Shown piece by piece: positions 16,070 to 25,573 of a stretch of DNA of 36,142 nt. The position numbers and the translations under genes are program-made. Position 1 is the stretch's first letter. Each line of letters starts with the position of its first letter. The stretch comes from Methylobacterium crusticola. GTDB lineage: Bacteria > Pseudomonadota > Alphaproteobacteria > Rhizobiales > Beijerinckiaceae. Location: the NCBI RefSeq assembly GCF_003574465.1, contig NZ_QOWC01000072.1, positions 1 through 36,142 on the forward strand. The letters run 5' to 3'. Under the pieces are notes generated by a model. It did no database searches. It was not told where the DNA came from and saw only the letters and a program-made list of their open reading frames with translations.

Positions 16070-17202
16070 GACCCCTCGACGGCATCCTGGTCCTCGACTT
16101 CTCGACCCTGCTCCCCGGCCCGATGGCGACGCTGATGCTCGCCGAGGCGGGGGCCGAGGTCGTCAAGATCGAGCGCCCGGGGAGCGGCGACGAGATGCGC
16201 CGCTACGATCCGGCCTGGGGGCGCGACAGCATCAACTTCGCGCTGCTCAATCGCGGCAAGAAGAGCCTCGCCCTCGACCTCAAGGATCCCGCGGCCCGGA
16301 CGCGCCTCCGTCCGCTGCTGGAGCGGGCCGACGTCATCGTCGAGCAGTTCCGCCCCGGCGTCATGGCCCGCCTCGGCCTCGACTACGCGCAGGTGCGCAC
16401 CCTCAACCCGCGGGTGATCTACTGCTCGGTGACCGGCTACGGGCAGACCGGGCCGAAGGCGGACGTCGCCGCGCACGACCTCAACTACATCGCCGAGACG
16501 GGCCTGCTGTCGCTCTCGCTCGGGGACCCGGCGCGGCCGGTCGTGCCGCCCGCCCTCATCGCCGACATCGCCGGCGGGGCCTACCCGGCGGTGATCAACG
16601 TCCTGCTGGCGCTCCAGGAGCGGGCCCGGACCGGACGCGGGCGCCACCTCGACGTGGCGATGACCGACAACCTGTTCCCGTTCCTCTACTGGGCGCTGGG
16701 GAACGGCCAGGCGGCCGGCGCGTGGCCCGGCAACGGCACCGACCTCGTGACCGGGGGAACGCCCCGCTACCACCTCTACCCGACCCGGGACGGCAGGGTC
16801 GTGGCCGCGGCGCCGATCGAGCAGAAGTTCTGGGACGCGTTCTGCGGGCTGATCGGCCTCGAGGAGCGGTACCGGGACGACGCCCGCGATCCGGCCGCGA
16901 CGCTCGCCCGGGTGCGGGACATCCTGGCGGGCGAGGACGCGGCGACCTGGGCGGCGCGCTTCTCGGGGCAGGATTGCTGCTGCACCGTCGTGGTCGGGGT
17001 GCGCGAGGCGATGGAGGACCCCCACTTCCGCAGCCGGGGTCTGTTCGCCCACGTCCTGTCGGGCGCCGGCGGGGAGAGCCTCGCGGCCCTGCCGGTGGCC
17101 ATCGATCCGGGCTTCCGCCCGGAGGCCGGCACGCCGCTCGCCGCCCCGGATCTCGGCGAGCACACCGAGGCCTACCTGGGGGACGACCCCGTCCGGCCCT
17201 GA
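16066..17202 (+). CDS. family III CoA transferase (CaiB/BaiF), copy 1
   Basis: This 378-residue protein belongs to the CaiB/BaiF group, which moves CoA between carboxylic acids through an aspartyl intermediate. It starts MRPLDGILVLDFSTLLPGPMA, a standard family opening. It carries AEAGAEVVKIERPGSGDEMR and NRGKKSLALDLKDP, and the catalytic Asp is most likely Asp167 in LIADIAGGAYPAV. ATG 16066 overlaps the stop of the MDR gene (ATGA), so translation is coupled. Racemase activity (alpha-methylacyl-CoA racemase) is possible, as these families are close. The probable job is activating the substrate acid by CoA transfer, or handling the product. Confidence 0.9.
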   Translation: MRPLDGILVLDFSTLLPGPMATLMLAEAGAEVVKIERPGSGDEMRRYDPAWGRDSINFALLNRGKKSLALDLKDPAARTRLRPLLERADVIVEQFRPGVMARLGLDYAQVRTLNPRVIYCSVTGYGQTGPKADVAAHDLNYIAETGLLSLSLGDPARPVVPPALIADIAGGAYPAVINVLLALQERARTGRGRHLDVAMTDNLFPFLYWALGNGQAAGAWPGNGTDLVTGGTPRYHLYPTRDGRVVAAAPIEQKFWDAFCGLIGLEERYRDDARDPAATLARVRDILAGEDAATWAARFSGQDCCCTVVVGVREAMEDPHFRSRGLFAHVLSGAGGESLAALPVAIDPGFRPEAGTPLAAPDLGEHTEAYLGDDPVRP

Positions 17203-17330
17203 CCGGCGCGCGGGCCCCGGGGGAGCGACCCGCGATACGGCGCCATGCGAGGACCGAGACCGTGCCGGGCGCCGCCACGCGTGCGCCCGGCGCAACCACG
17301 AGCCAGAACACGCGACAACGGGAGGATTGG

Positions 17331-18551
17331 ATGAAGACGCTTCGCTGGATGCCGCTCGCCCTCGGCCTGCTGGGGCCCGCCACGGGGGCGGCCGCCCAGG
17401 TCTCCGACGACGTCGTGAAGATCGGCGTGCTCGACGACATGTCCGGCCCCTACGCGGACATCCAGGGACCGGGCGACGCCGTGGCGGTGCGCCTGGCGGT
17501 CGAGGATTTCGGCGGCCGCGTGCTCGGCAAGCCGATCGAGGTGATCGACGGCGACCTCCAGAACAAGCCCGACGTGGGCTCGGCGATCGCGCGGCGCTGG
17601 TACGACATCGACAAGGTCGACGCGATCCTGGGCCTCGGCCATTCCGGCGTCGCGATCGCCGTGCAGGGCATCGCGCGCGAGAAGAACCGCATCAACATCG
17701 TCACCTCGGCGGGCTCGACCGACATCACCGGCAAGTTCTGCTCGCCCAACGGCCTCCACTGGGTCTACGACACCTACGCGCTCTCCAACGGCACCGCGAC
17801 CGCCGTGATGAAGCAGGGCGGGGGCGACAGGTGGTTCTTCGTCACCGCCGACTACGCCTTCGGGCACGCCCTCGAGCGCGACGCCGCCGCCGTGGTGAAG
17901 CGGTCGGGCGGGCAGGTGGTGGGCCAGGTCCGCGCGCCCCTCAGCACCGCGGACTTCTCCTCCTACCTGCTCCAGGCGCAGGGCTCGGGGGCCCAGGTCA
18001 TCGGGCTCGCCAACGCGGGCACCGACACCACCAACGCCATCAAGCAGGCGGCGGAGTTCGGGATCACCGGCGGGGGCCAGAAGCTCGCCGGGCTCCTGGT
18101 GCTCATCACCGACATCCACGCCCTCGGCCTGCGCAACGCCCAGGGCCTGCTGTTCACCGAGGCCTATTACTGGGACCAGAACGACGAGACGCGCGCCTTC
18201 GCCAGGCGCTTCTCCGCCCGCCACAAGGGCAAGCCGCCGACGATGTTCCAGGCGGGCATCTACAGTGCCGCCATGCACTACCTCAAGGCCGTCGGGAAGG
18301 CCGGCACCGACGAGGCCGGCGCCGTGATGGCGGCGATGCGCGAGACGCCCGTGAACGACTTCATGACCCGGAACGGCCGCATCCGCGAGGACGGCCGCCT
18401 GATGCGCGACATGTACCTGATGAAGGCCAAGCAGCCCGCCGAGTCGAAGGGCGAGTGGGACCTGATGAACGTCGTGGCGACGATCCCGGCCGACCAGGCC
18501 TACAAGGGGATCGAGGGGAGCGAGTGCCCCCTGGTGAGGCGCCCGCAATAG
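17331..18551 (+). CDS. ABC transporter substrate-binding protein (LivK-like, type I)
   Basis: This 406-residue periplasmic binding protein has a signal peptide (MKTLRWMPLALGLLGPATG, cleavage after AAA near residue 22). A mature type I fold starts VVKIGVLDDMSGPYADIQGPG. These proteins capture branched amino acids, amides or aromatic acids for an ABC importer. GGAGG precedes the ATG by 5 bases. It follows the CoA transferase by 128 bases and may be in its transcript. No permease or ATPase gene is in the window, so it must borrow them from elsewhere. The ligand may be the acid that the neighbouring enzymes degrade. Its stop is 4 bases from the end of the convergent activator gene. Confidence 0.92.
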   Translation: MKTLRWMPLALGLLGPATGAAAQVSDDVVKIGVLDDMSGPYADIQGPGDAVAVRLAVEDFGGRVLGKPIEVIDGDLQNKPDVGSAIARRWYDIDKVDAILGLGHSGVAIAVQGIAREKNRINIVTSAGSTDITGKFCSPNGLHWVYDTYALSNGTATAVMKQGGGDRWFFVTADYAFGHALERDAAAVVKRSGGQVVGQVRAPLSTADFSSYLLQAQGSGAQVIGLANAGTDTTNAIKQAAEFGITGGGQKLAGLLVLITDIHALGLRNAQGLLFTEAYYWDQNDETRAFARRFSARHKGKPPTMFQAGIYSAAMHYLKAVGKAGTDEAGAVMAAMRETPVNDFMTRNGRIREDGRLMRDMYLMKAKQPAESKGEWDLMNVVATIPADQAYKGIEGSECPLVRRPQ

Positions 18552-18555
18552 CCCG

Positions 18556-20181
<1,626 letters not shown>

Positions 20182-20196
20182 TCCCGCCACCCGCCC

Positions 20197-20247
20197 TGTG
20201 TCCTTCGTGCGGACACATAGCAGCACCCCTGTCCGGCGCAACGACAG
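20197..20247. promoter_or_regulatory. paired enhancer dyads (upstream activating sites) for operon B
   Basis: TGTGTCC-N7-GGACACA (20197-20217) is a perfect 7-bp-arm dyad. CTGTC-N9-GACAG (20229-20247) aligns to it as TGTCC-N7-CGACA (20230-20246). Centres at 20207 and 20238 are 31 bases apart, about three helical turns. They lie about 149 and 118 bases before the predicted operon B start. The first dyad is also only 16 bases before the activator's own start codon. Confidence 0.7.
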
Positions 20248-20253
20248 TCTCGG

Positions 20254-20330
20254 CCGCATTCCGCGGGCCTTTCCCCGCATTCCGCGGGCTTTCCCCCGCA
20301 TCCCGCGGGCTTTCCCCCGCATCCCGGGCT
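20254..20330. repeat. 21-bp tandem repeat, 3 full copies and a partial fourth
   Basis: Units at 20254-20274, 20275-20295 and 20296-20316 each start CCGCAT and contain CCGCGGGC and a TTTCC end. A partial copy (20317-20330) lacks two bases (CCCGGGC). The CCGCGG palindrome thus recurs exactly every 21 bp, two helical turns, on one face of the DNA. The array fills the space between the enhancer dyads and the -24 box. Read on the minus strand it is open (MRGKARG repeated), but this is probably not translated. Confidence 0.9.
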
Positions 20331-20344
20331 GGCACACCGGTTGC
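20330..20344 (+). promoter_or_regulatory. sigma-54 (-24/-12) promoter of operon B
   Basis: TGGCAC-N5-TTGC is present with exact GG-N10-GC spacing, an excellent match to the sigma-54 consensus. Transcription should start near 20356, about 27 bases before the CoA-transferase ATG. It faces operon B and follows the tandem repeats and dyads. Confidence 0.85.
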
Positions 20345-20382
20345 GGTGGGGAGGGCGACGCGGCCAACCGACACCGAACGCC

Positions 20383-21660
20383 ATGGCGCCCGAGACGCAC
20401 GCCCATCCCACGCCCCTCGACGACCTTCCGCCGCCCCCCGACGGGCCGGGCTTCGACCTCCTGCACGGCGTGCGCGTCCTCGACCTGACGACCTCCGTCG
20501 CCGGGCCGTTCGCCACCATGCTGCTCGCCGACATGGGGGCGGAGGTGATCAAGGTCGAGCGCCCCGGCACGGGCGACGACGCGCGCGCCTGGGGACCGCC
20601 GTTCCTCGAGGGGGAGTCGCTCTGGTTCCTCAGCGTGAACCGCAACAAGCGCAGCCTCTGCCTCGACTACGGGGGGCCGGAGGGACGGGCGGTGCTGCAC
20701 GACCTCGTCCGGCGCTGCGACGTGGTGGTCCTCAACCAGCCGCCGCGGGTCGCCGCCAAGCTCGGGCTCGACGCCCCGACCCTGCGGGCCCTGCGCCCCG
20801 ACCTGATCTACGTCTCGATCACGGGGTTCGGGCTGTCGGGGGAGCGGGCCGACTGGACCTGCTACGACCTCATCGCGGAGGGCTATTCCGGGGTCATGGA
20901 CCTCACCGGGGCCGGGGGCGGCGCGCCCCAGAAGGTCGGCGCCCCGGCCGCCGACATGCTGGCCGGGCAGGACGCCGCCTTCGCGACGGCGGCGGCGCTG
21001 CACGCCCGCGCGCGCACGGGCCGGGGGCGCACCATCGACGTCGCCCTCGTCGACTCGATGACGCGCTTCCTCACCTGCCGGATCGTGCCCTATCTCGGCT
21101 CCGGCGAGGTGCCGACCCGCTCGGGCGGCACCGACAGCGTGATCGCGGTCTACCAGGCCTTCGAGACCGCCGACCTGCCCATCACCCTCGGGCTCGGCAA
21201 CGACAATCTCTGGTCGCGGTTCTGGGAGGCGCTGGGGCGGCCCGCGGTCGCGGCCGGGGCGGGCTACGCGGGCAACGCCGCCCGGCGCGGGCGGCGCGGC
21301 GAGATCGTCGCGATGATCCAGGCGATCCTGCGCGAGAAGCCGCGGGCGCACTGGCTCGCCCTGTTCCGGGAGGCCCGCATCCCGGCCGGCCCGATCAACC
21401 GGGTCGACGAGGTCGCGGCGGACGAGGCCCTGCGCCGGCGCGGCCTCGTCTACCGCATGGAGCGGGAGGACGGCTCGGCGGTGCCCCAGGTCGGCACCGG
21501 GATCCAGCTCGACGGCCGCCCCAACGCCCCCCGCTCGGCGCCGCCGCGCCTGGGCGAGCACGACCGGGCTGTGCTGACCGAGGTGCTCGGCTATGATGAC
21601 GACAAGGTCCGCGCCCTCGCAGGCAGCGGCGCAATCCAGGGAGAAACGCGTGTCCCTTGA
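20383..21660 (+). CDS. family III CoA transferase (CaiB/BaiF), copy 2
   Basis: This 425-residue CaiB/BaiF protein is the first gene of operon B. After a hydrophilic N-terminal extension of about 25 residues comes the usual opening LHGVRVLDLTTSVAGPFATM, then ADMGAEVIKVERPGTGDDAR and NRNKRSLCLDY. The likely catalytic Asp191 is in APAADMLAGQDAAFAT. The gene moves CoA onto a carboxylic acid, or belongs to the related racemases. ATG 20383 lies 38 bases after the -12 box; an upstream TTG at 20341 is inside the promoter, so 20383 is chosen. It is only moderately similar by eye to the copy in operon A, so it is not a recent duplicate. Its stop overlaps the next start by 11 bases. Confidence 0.9.
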   Translation: MAPETHAHPTPLDDLPPPPDGPGFDLLHGVRVLDLTTSVAGPFATMLLADMGAEVIKVERPGTGDDARAWGPPFLEGESLWFLSVNRNKRSLCLDYGGPEGRAVLHDLVRRCDVVVLNQPPRVAAKLGLDAPTLRALRPDLIYVSITGFGLSGERADWTCYDLIAEGYSGVMDLTGAGGGAPQKVGAPAADMLAGQDAAFATAAALHARARTGRGRTIDVALVDSMTRFLTCRIVPYLGSGEVPTRSGGTDSVIAVYQAFETADLPITLGLGNDNLWSRFWEALGRPAVAAGAGYAGNAARRGRRGEIVAMIQAILREKPRAHWLALFREARIPAGPINRVDEVAADEALRRRGLVYRMEREDGSAVPQVGTGIQLDGRPNAPRSAPPRLGEHDRAVLTEVLGYDDDKVRALAGSGAIQGETRVP

Positions 21661-22429
21661 GACGATACACTACGTCGAGGACGGGCCGATCGGCACCATC
21701 ACGCTGAATCGCCCGCACGACGGGAACATGTTCAACGTGACGATGTGCCACGAGATCCGGGATCTGTTCAACGAGATCCGGCGCGAGACGCGGACCCGGG
21801 TCATCGTCATCACGGGCGCGGGCGACCGCTTCTTCTGCATCGGCGGGCGCAAGGACGGCATGGAGGAGACCCTGCTCTACGCCGGGACGCTCCCGACCCT
21901 CGAGATCTACGAGGCGATCGAGAAGTGCCAGAAGCCCGTCATCGCCTCGGTGAACGGCTTCGCGGTGGGCGGCGGCAACGTGCTGCAGATGCTCTGCGAC
22001 TGCACCATCGCCAAGGAGAGCGCGGTCTTCCGCCAGGTCGGCCCGATGATGGGCTCGTTCGACGCCGGCTACGGCACCTGGTACCTCGAGGACATGGTGG
22101 GGAAGAAGAAGGCCAAGGAGATCTGGTTTCGCAACCCCAAGATGAGCGCCCGGGAGGCCCTCGACCTCGGCCTCGTCAACAAGGTGGTGCCGGACGCCGA
22201 CCTGGCCGCGGAAACGCGGGCCTTCGCGCTCGAGATCGCCGACCGCGGCGCCTTCGCGCTCGCCTCCGTCAAGGCCGCCTTCAACGCCCGCCACGGCGGC
22301 GTCTCGGGCTTGTCGCGCATGGCCCACGACCTCCTGCTGCGCGCCTACCTCGAGACGCAGGAGCACCACGAGCTCTCCGCCGCGATGGCCGGGAAGCGCC
22401 GGCCCGATCCCGACAAGTTCGGGCACTAG
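21650..22429 (+). CDS. badI: MenB/BadI-type crotonase, likely 2-ketocyclohexanecarboxyl-CoA hydrolase
   Basis: This is a 259-residue crotonase-fold enzyme. It has the MenB/BadI signature GPMMGSFDAGYGTWYLEDMVG (key residues GSFDAGYG, 135-142) followed by GKKKAKEIWF. The oxyanion-hole segment FAVGGGNVLQMLCD has Val112 where hydratases have Glu, and the second hydratase Glu is also absent. It is therefore not a normal enoyl-CoA hydratase but a ring-forming or ring-cleaving member. MenB is unlikely because no menaquinone genes are near and such bacteria use ubiquinone. In operon B, BadI-like retro-Dieckmann cleavage of a cyclic 2-keto acyl-CoA to a dicarboxyl-CoA (pimeloyl-CoA) fits best. Start is GTG 21650 with GGGAGAA before it; the open frame further upstream overlaps the previous gene. 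A related ring-cleaving crotonase cannot be ruled out. Confidence 0.78.
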   Translation: MSLETIHYVEDGPIGTITLNRPHDGNMFNVTMCHEIRDLFNEIRRETRTRVIVITGAGDRFFCIGGRKDGMEETLLYAGTLPTLEIYEAIEKCQKPVIASVNGFAVGGGNVLQMLCDCTIAKESAVFRQVGPMMGSFDAGYGTWYLEDMVGKKKAKEIWFRNPKMSAREALDLGLVNKVVPDADLAAETRAFALEIADRGAFALASVKAAFNARHGGVSGLSRMAHDLLLRAYLETQEHHELSAAMAGKRRPDPDKFGH

Positions 22430-22458
22430 TTGCGCTCCCGGCCGAGGTGGACACCGCG

Positions 22459-24081
22459 ATGCGCCCCTTCCTGACCCTGCACCATCCCGCCCGGGCCCGG
22501 CGCTACTACGAGCAGGGCCTGTGGCGGTCCGACACGCTCTACGGCCTGCTCGCGCGCCACGCCGCCGAGCGGGCGCAGGCCTGCGCGCTTGAGGACGGGC
22601 GCCGCAGCCTGTCCTGGGGCGACCTGAAGGCGTGGGTGGACGGCGTGGCGGCGGCCCTGCGCGCGCGGGGCCTCGTGGCGGGCGACCGGGTCTCCGTGTG
22701 GCTCTCCAACCGGGCCGAGGCGATCGTCCTGCTCCTCGCCTGCTCGCGCGAGGGCTTCGCCTGCAACCCGAGCCTGCACCGCACCCACATCTGCGCGGAG
22801 ATCGGGACCCTGCTCCAGCGCCTGTCCGCCCGCGCCTTCCTGTCGGAGCCCGGCTGGGGCGCCGGCAGGATTCCGGGCGCGCTGGAGGACGCCCTGGCGG
22901 GCGTGGCGACCCTGAGGGCCGTCTACGACCCGGAGAGCTTCCCGGGGCCGGGGCCCGCCGCGACGGCGCCGAGCGAGGACCCCGACAAGGTGGTCTACCT
23001 CGCGTTCACCTCCGGCACGACGGGCGCGCCGAAATGCGTCATGCACTCGGACAACACGCTCCTCGCCAACGGCCGCGAGCTCGTCCGCGACTGGCGCCAC
23101 GGGGCCGACACCGTGCTCTACAGCCTCTCGCCGCTGTCGCATCACATCGCCTGGGTCGGCGTGGCGCAGTGGCTCGCGGCGGGCTGCCGGTTCGTCACCG
23201 ACGACCCGCCCCCCGGCCGGACCCGGCTCGACTGGATCCTGGAGACCGGCGCCACCTACGTGCTCGGGGTCCCGACCCACGCGATGGACATCCTGGCCGA
23301 GCAGCGGGCGCGCGGGCTCACGCGCCTCGGCCGGGTCGCGGTGTTCTACATGGCGGGCGCGGCGATCCCGCCCTCGGTGGCACGAGGGTTCCTGCGGCAG
23401 GGCATCCAGCCGCAGAACATCTACGGGATGACCGAGAACTCGTCGCACCAGTACACCCACCCGGACGACGACGAGGACACGATCACGGCGACCTGCGGCC
23501 GCGGCGGCCGCGCCTACGAGGTCCGGCTGTTCGATCCGGCCGATGACGACCGCCCGGTCGGCACCGGGGCGGTCGGCCAGATCGGCGGGCGGGGCGCCGC
23601 CCTGATGCTCGGCTACTTCGACAACCAGGCCGCCACGGAGGCGAGCTTCAACGCCGAGGGATGGTTCCTGTCGGGCGACCTCGGGATCCTGGACGCCCGG
23701 GGCAACCTGCGCATCGAGGGCCGGCTCAAGGACCTCATCATCCGGGGCGGCCACAACATCTACCCGACCCACATCGAGGCGCTCGCCCTGCGCCACGCCG
23801 CCGTGGAGCGGGTCGCCTGCATCCCGGTCCCCGACGAGCGCCTGGGCGAGCGCGTCTGCATCGCGGTGCTGGGCGCGGCGGAGCCCGCCGACCTCCTGGC
23901 CCACCTCGCCCGCGAGGGCCTGTCCCGGTTCGACATGCCGGAATACTTCGTGCGGCTCGACGCGTTCCCCCTCACGGCGAGCGGCAAGATCCTGAAGCGC
24001 GAGCTCGTCGAGCGCGTGCGGCGCGGCGAGCTGGTGCCCGCGCCGGTCCGCTACCGTGCCGATGAGAGGCTCGAGGCATGA
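22459..24081 (+). CDS. AMP-forming acyl-CoA ligase (AliA-like candidate)
   Basis: This 540-residue ANL-family ligase turns a carboxylic acid, ATP and CoA into the acyl-CoA. Motifs: phosphate loop LAFTSGTTGAPKCVMHS (about residues 180-196), IYGMTENSSHQYT, the hinge FLSGDLGILDARGNLRIEGR, GGHNIYPTHIE, and the C-terminal catalytic Lys in TASGKILKRE. No signal peptide. ATG 22459 has GAGG about 10 bases upstream; GTG 22447 is an alternative. It overlaps the next start by 4 bases. The gene stands with enzymes of a cyclohexanecarboxylate-like route, so activation of an alicyclic or cyclic acid is a good guess. The substrate cannot be read from the sequence. Confidence 0.88.
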   Translation: MRPFLTLHHPARARRYYEQGLWRSDTLYGLLARHAAERAQACALEDGRRSLSWGDLKAWVDGVAAALRARGLVAGDRVSVWLSNRAEAIVLLLACSREGFACNPSLHRTHICAEIGTLLQRLSARAFLSEPGWGAGRIPGALEDALAGVATLRAVYDPESFPGPGPAATAPSEDPDKVVYLAFTSGTTGAPKCVMHSDNTLLANGRELVRDWRHGADTVLYSLSPLSHHIAWVGVAQWLAAGCRFVTDDPPPGRTRLDWILETGATYVLGVPTHAMDILAEQRARGLTRLGRVAVFYMAGAAIPPSVARGFLRQGIQPQNIYGMTENSSHQYTHPDDDEDTITATCGRGGRAYEVRLFDPADDDRPVGTGAVGQIGGRGAALMLGYFDNQAATEASFNAEGWFLSGDLGILDARGNLRIEGRLKDLIIRGGHNIYPTHIEALALRHAAVERVACIPVPDERLGERVCIAVLGAAEPADLLAHLAREGLSRFDMPEYFVRLDAFPLTASGKILKRELVERVRRGELVPAPVRYRADERLEA

Positions 24082-24845
24082 GCGTCGTCCTGACCCGGCG
24101 CGAGGAGTTCGCGCTCCTCACCCTCGACCGGCCGGAGGCCCTCAACGCCCTGTCGTTCGCGATCCTGGGCCGAATCGGCGCGGCCCTCGACGAGGCGGCG
24201 ACCTGGCCGGTCCGCGCCCTCCTGGTGACGGGCGCCGGCCCGAAGGCCTTCTGCGCCGGAGCCGACATCAAGGAACTGCGCGGGCGCAGCCTCGCGGAGC
24301 AGAAGCGGGGCGCCGAGTTCGGCCAGGCGGTGTTCGCCAAGGTGGGGCGCCTGCCGTTCGCCAGCGTCGCGGCCGTCAACGGCTTCGCGTTCGGGGGCGG
24401 CCTCGAGCTCGCCCTCGCGTGCACGTTCCGCCTCGCGAGCGCGAACGCCAGGATGGGCCTGCCGGAGATCAAGCTCGGGCTGATCCCGGGCTACGGCGGC
24501 ACGCAGCGCCTGCCGCGCCTGATCGGCGAGGGGCGCGCCCTCGAGCTCATCATGACCGGGCGCAGCGTCGGGGCCGAGGAAGCCCTGCGCATCGGGCTCG
24601 TCAACCGCCTCGTCGAGGGCGACCCGGTGGAGGCCGCCATGGCGTTCGCCCGGGAGTTCACGGGCTACGGCCTGCCGGCCCTCGGTTTCGCCCGCGAGGC
24701 GGTGAGCCGCGCCCTCGACGCGCCGATCCACGAGGGCCTCAGGATCGAGGCCGACCTCTCGACCCTGGCCTTCCGCACCCGCGACGCCGAGGAGGGCATG
24801 GCGGCCTTCAGCGAGAAGCGCGAGCCCGAGTTCCGCGATGAGTAG
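24078..24845 (+). CDS. enoyl-CoA hydratase (BadK-like candidate)
   Basis: This 255-residue crotonase has both hydratase catalytic glutamates: Glu110 in FGGGLELALACT and Glu130 in GLPEIKLGLIPGYGGTQRL. It adds water to a 2-enoyl-CoA. In this operon it would hydrate cyclohex-1-ene-carboxyl-CoA (BadK step) or a linear product. ATG 24078 overlaps the ligase stop (ATGA), and the stop overlaps the next gene's start by 8 bases, so the block is tightly coupled. It contrasts with the BadI-type paralogue two genes upstream, which lacks both Glu residues. Confidence 0.9.
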   Translation: MSVVLTRREEFALLTLDRPEALNALSFAILGRIGAALDEAATWPVRALLVTGAGPKAFCAGADIKELRGRSLAEQKRGAEFGQAVFAKVGRLPFASVAAVNGFAFGGGLELALACTFRLASANARMGLPEIKLGLIPGYGGTQRLPRLIGEGRALELIMTGRSVGAEEALRIGLVNRLVEGDPVEAAMAFAREFTGYGLPALGFAREAVSRALDAPIHEGLRIEADLSTLAFRTRDAEEGMAAFSEKREPEFRDE

Positions 24846-25545
24846 CGGTCAGGTCATCGTGACGGGGGCGAGCCGCGGGATCGGCGCCGCCATCGCGGCC
24901 GAGCTCGACCGCCGCGGCTACACGGTGGCGGGCCTGTCGCGCTCCGGCGAGGCGGCCGTCGGCTACGGCCTGCCCTGCGACGTCGCCGACGAGGCCTCGC
25001 TGCGGGAGGCCGTCGCGGCGGTGGCGGCCCGGGGCCCGGTCGTCGGCCTCGTCAACAACGCCGGCGCCCATCGGGCGACGCCGAGCGCGGTCCTCGGCAC
25101 CGGGGAGTTCGAGCGCACGATGCGCCTCAACGCCACGGCCGTGCTGGTGGCCTGCCGCGAGGCCTATCCCCACCTGGTCCGGGCGGGCGACGGGCTCATC
25201 GTCAACATCGGCTCGTTCTTCGACCGGATGGCGGTGCCCGAGAACGTCGCCTACTGCGCCTCCAAGGCGGCGGTCGCCGCCATCACCCGCTGCCTGGCCG
25301 CCGAGTGGGCGCGGGACGGCATCCGGGTGATCGACGTCGCGCCCGGCTACATCGAGACCGATCTCAACCGCGCCTTCCTCGCCCGCGAGTCGGTCAGGGC
25401 CTGGATCGGCCGGCGCATCCCGGTCGGCCGCCCGGGGCAGCCCGAGGAGGTCGCCCGGCTCGTCGGCGTCCTGTTCGCCGAGAAGATCGGCTTCCTCACC
25501 GGCGAGACGATCTACGTCGACGGCGGCCAGGGGAACAACCATTGA
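24838..25545 (+). CDS. SDR dehydrogenase (BadH-like candidate)
   Basis: This 235-residue classical short-chain dehydrogenase has the NAD(P) motif TGASRGIG (9-16), NNAG (73-76), and catalytic Ser126, Tyr139 and Lys143 (YCASK). It ends in a usual GETIYVDGGQG tail. It oxidises a hydroxy group to a ketone or the reverse. Set between a hydratase and a BadI-type ring hydrolase, it would make the 2-keto acyl-CoA that BadI cuts (2-hydroxycyclohexanecarboxyl-CoA dehydrogenase step). FabG-like reduction is an alternative, but the catabolic context argues against it. Confidence 0.88.
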   Translation: MSSGQVIVTGASRGIGAAIAAELDRRGYTVAGLSRSGEAAVGYGLPCDVADEASLREAVAAVAARGPVVGLVNNAGAHRATPSAVLGTGEFERTMRLNATAVLVACREAYPHLVRAGDGLIVNIGSFFDRMAVPENVAYCASKAAVAAITRCLAAEWARDGIRVIDVAPGYIETDLNRAFLARESVRAWIGRRIPVGRPGQPEEVARLVGVLFAEKIGFLTGETIYVDGGQGNNH

Positions 25546-25573
25546 TGCGGGCCCGGTCGAGCGAGAGTGTTTC

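Noticed and set aside
20254..20330. CRISPR-like array
   Set aside because: The 21-bp units are directly adjacent with no spacers, and no cas gene is present.
20227..20340. Upstream extension of the activator with MRGKARG repeats
   Set aside because: The frame is open, but the repeats are better explained as a DNA element between enhancer and promoter. The known activator fold starts at 20181 and the enhancer dyads would lie inside the extension.
21650..22429. MenB (naphthoate synthase) identity
   Set aside because: The signature is shared with BadI. No menaquinone genes are near, such bacteria use ubiquinone, and the operon is a catabolic one with ligase, dehydrogenase, hydratase and SDR genes.
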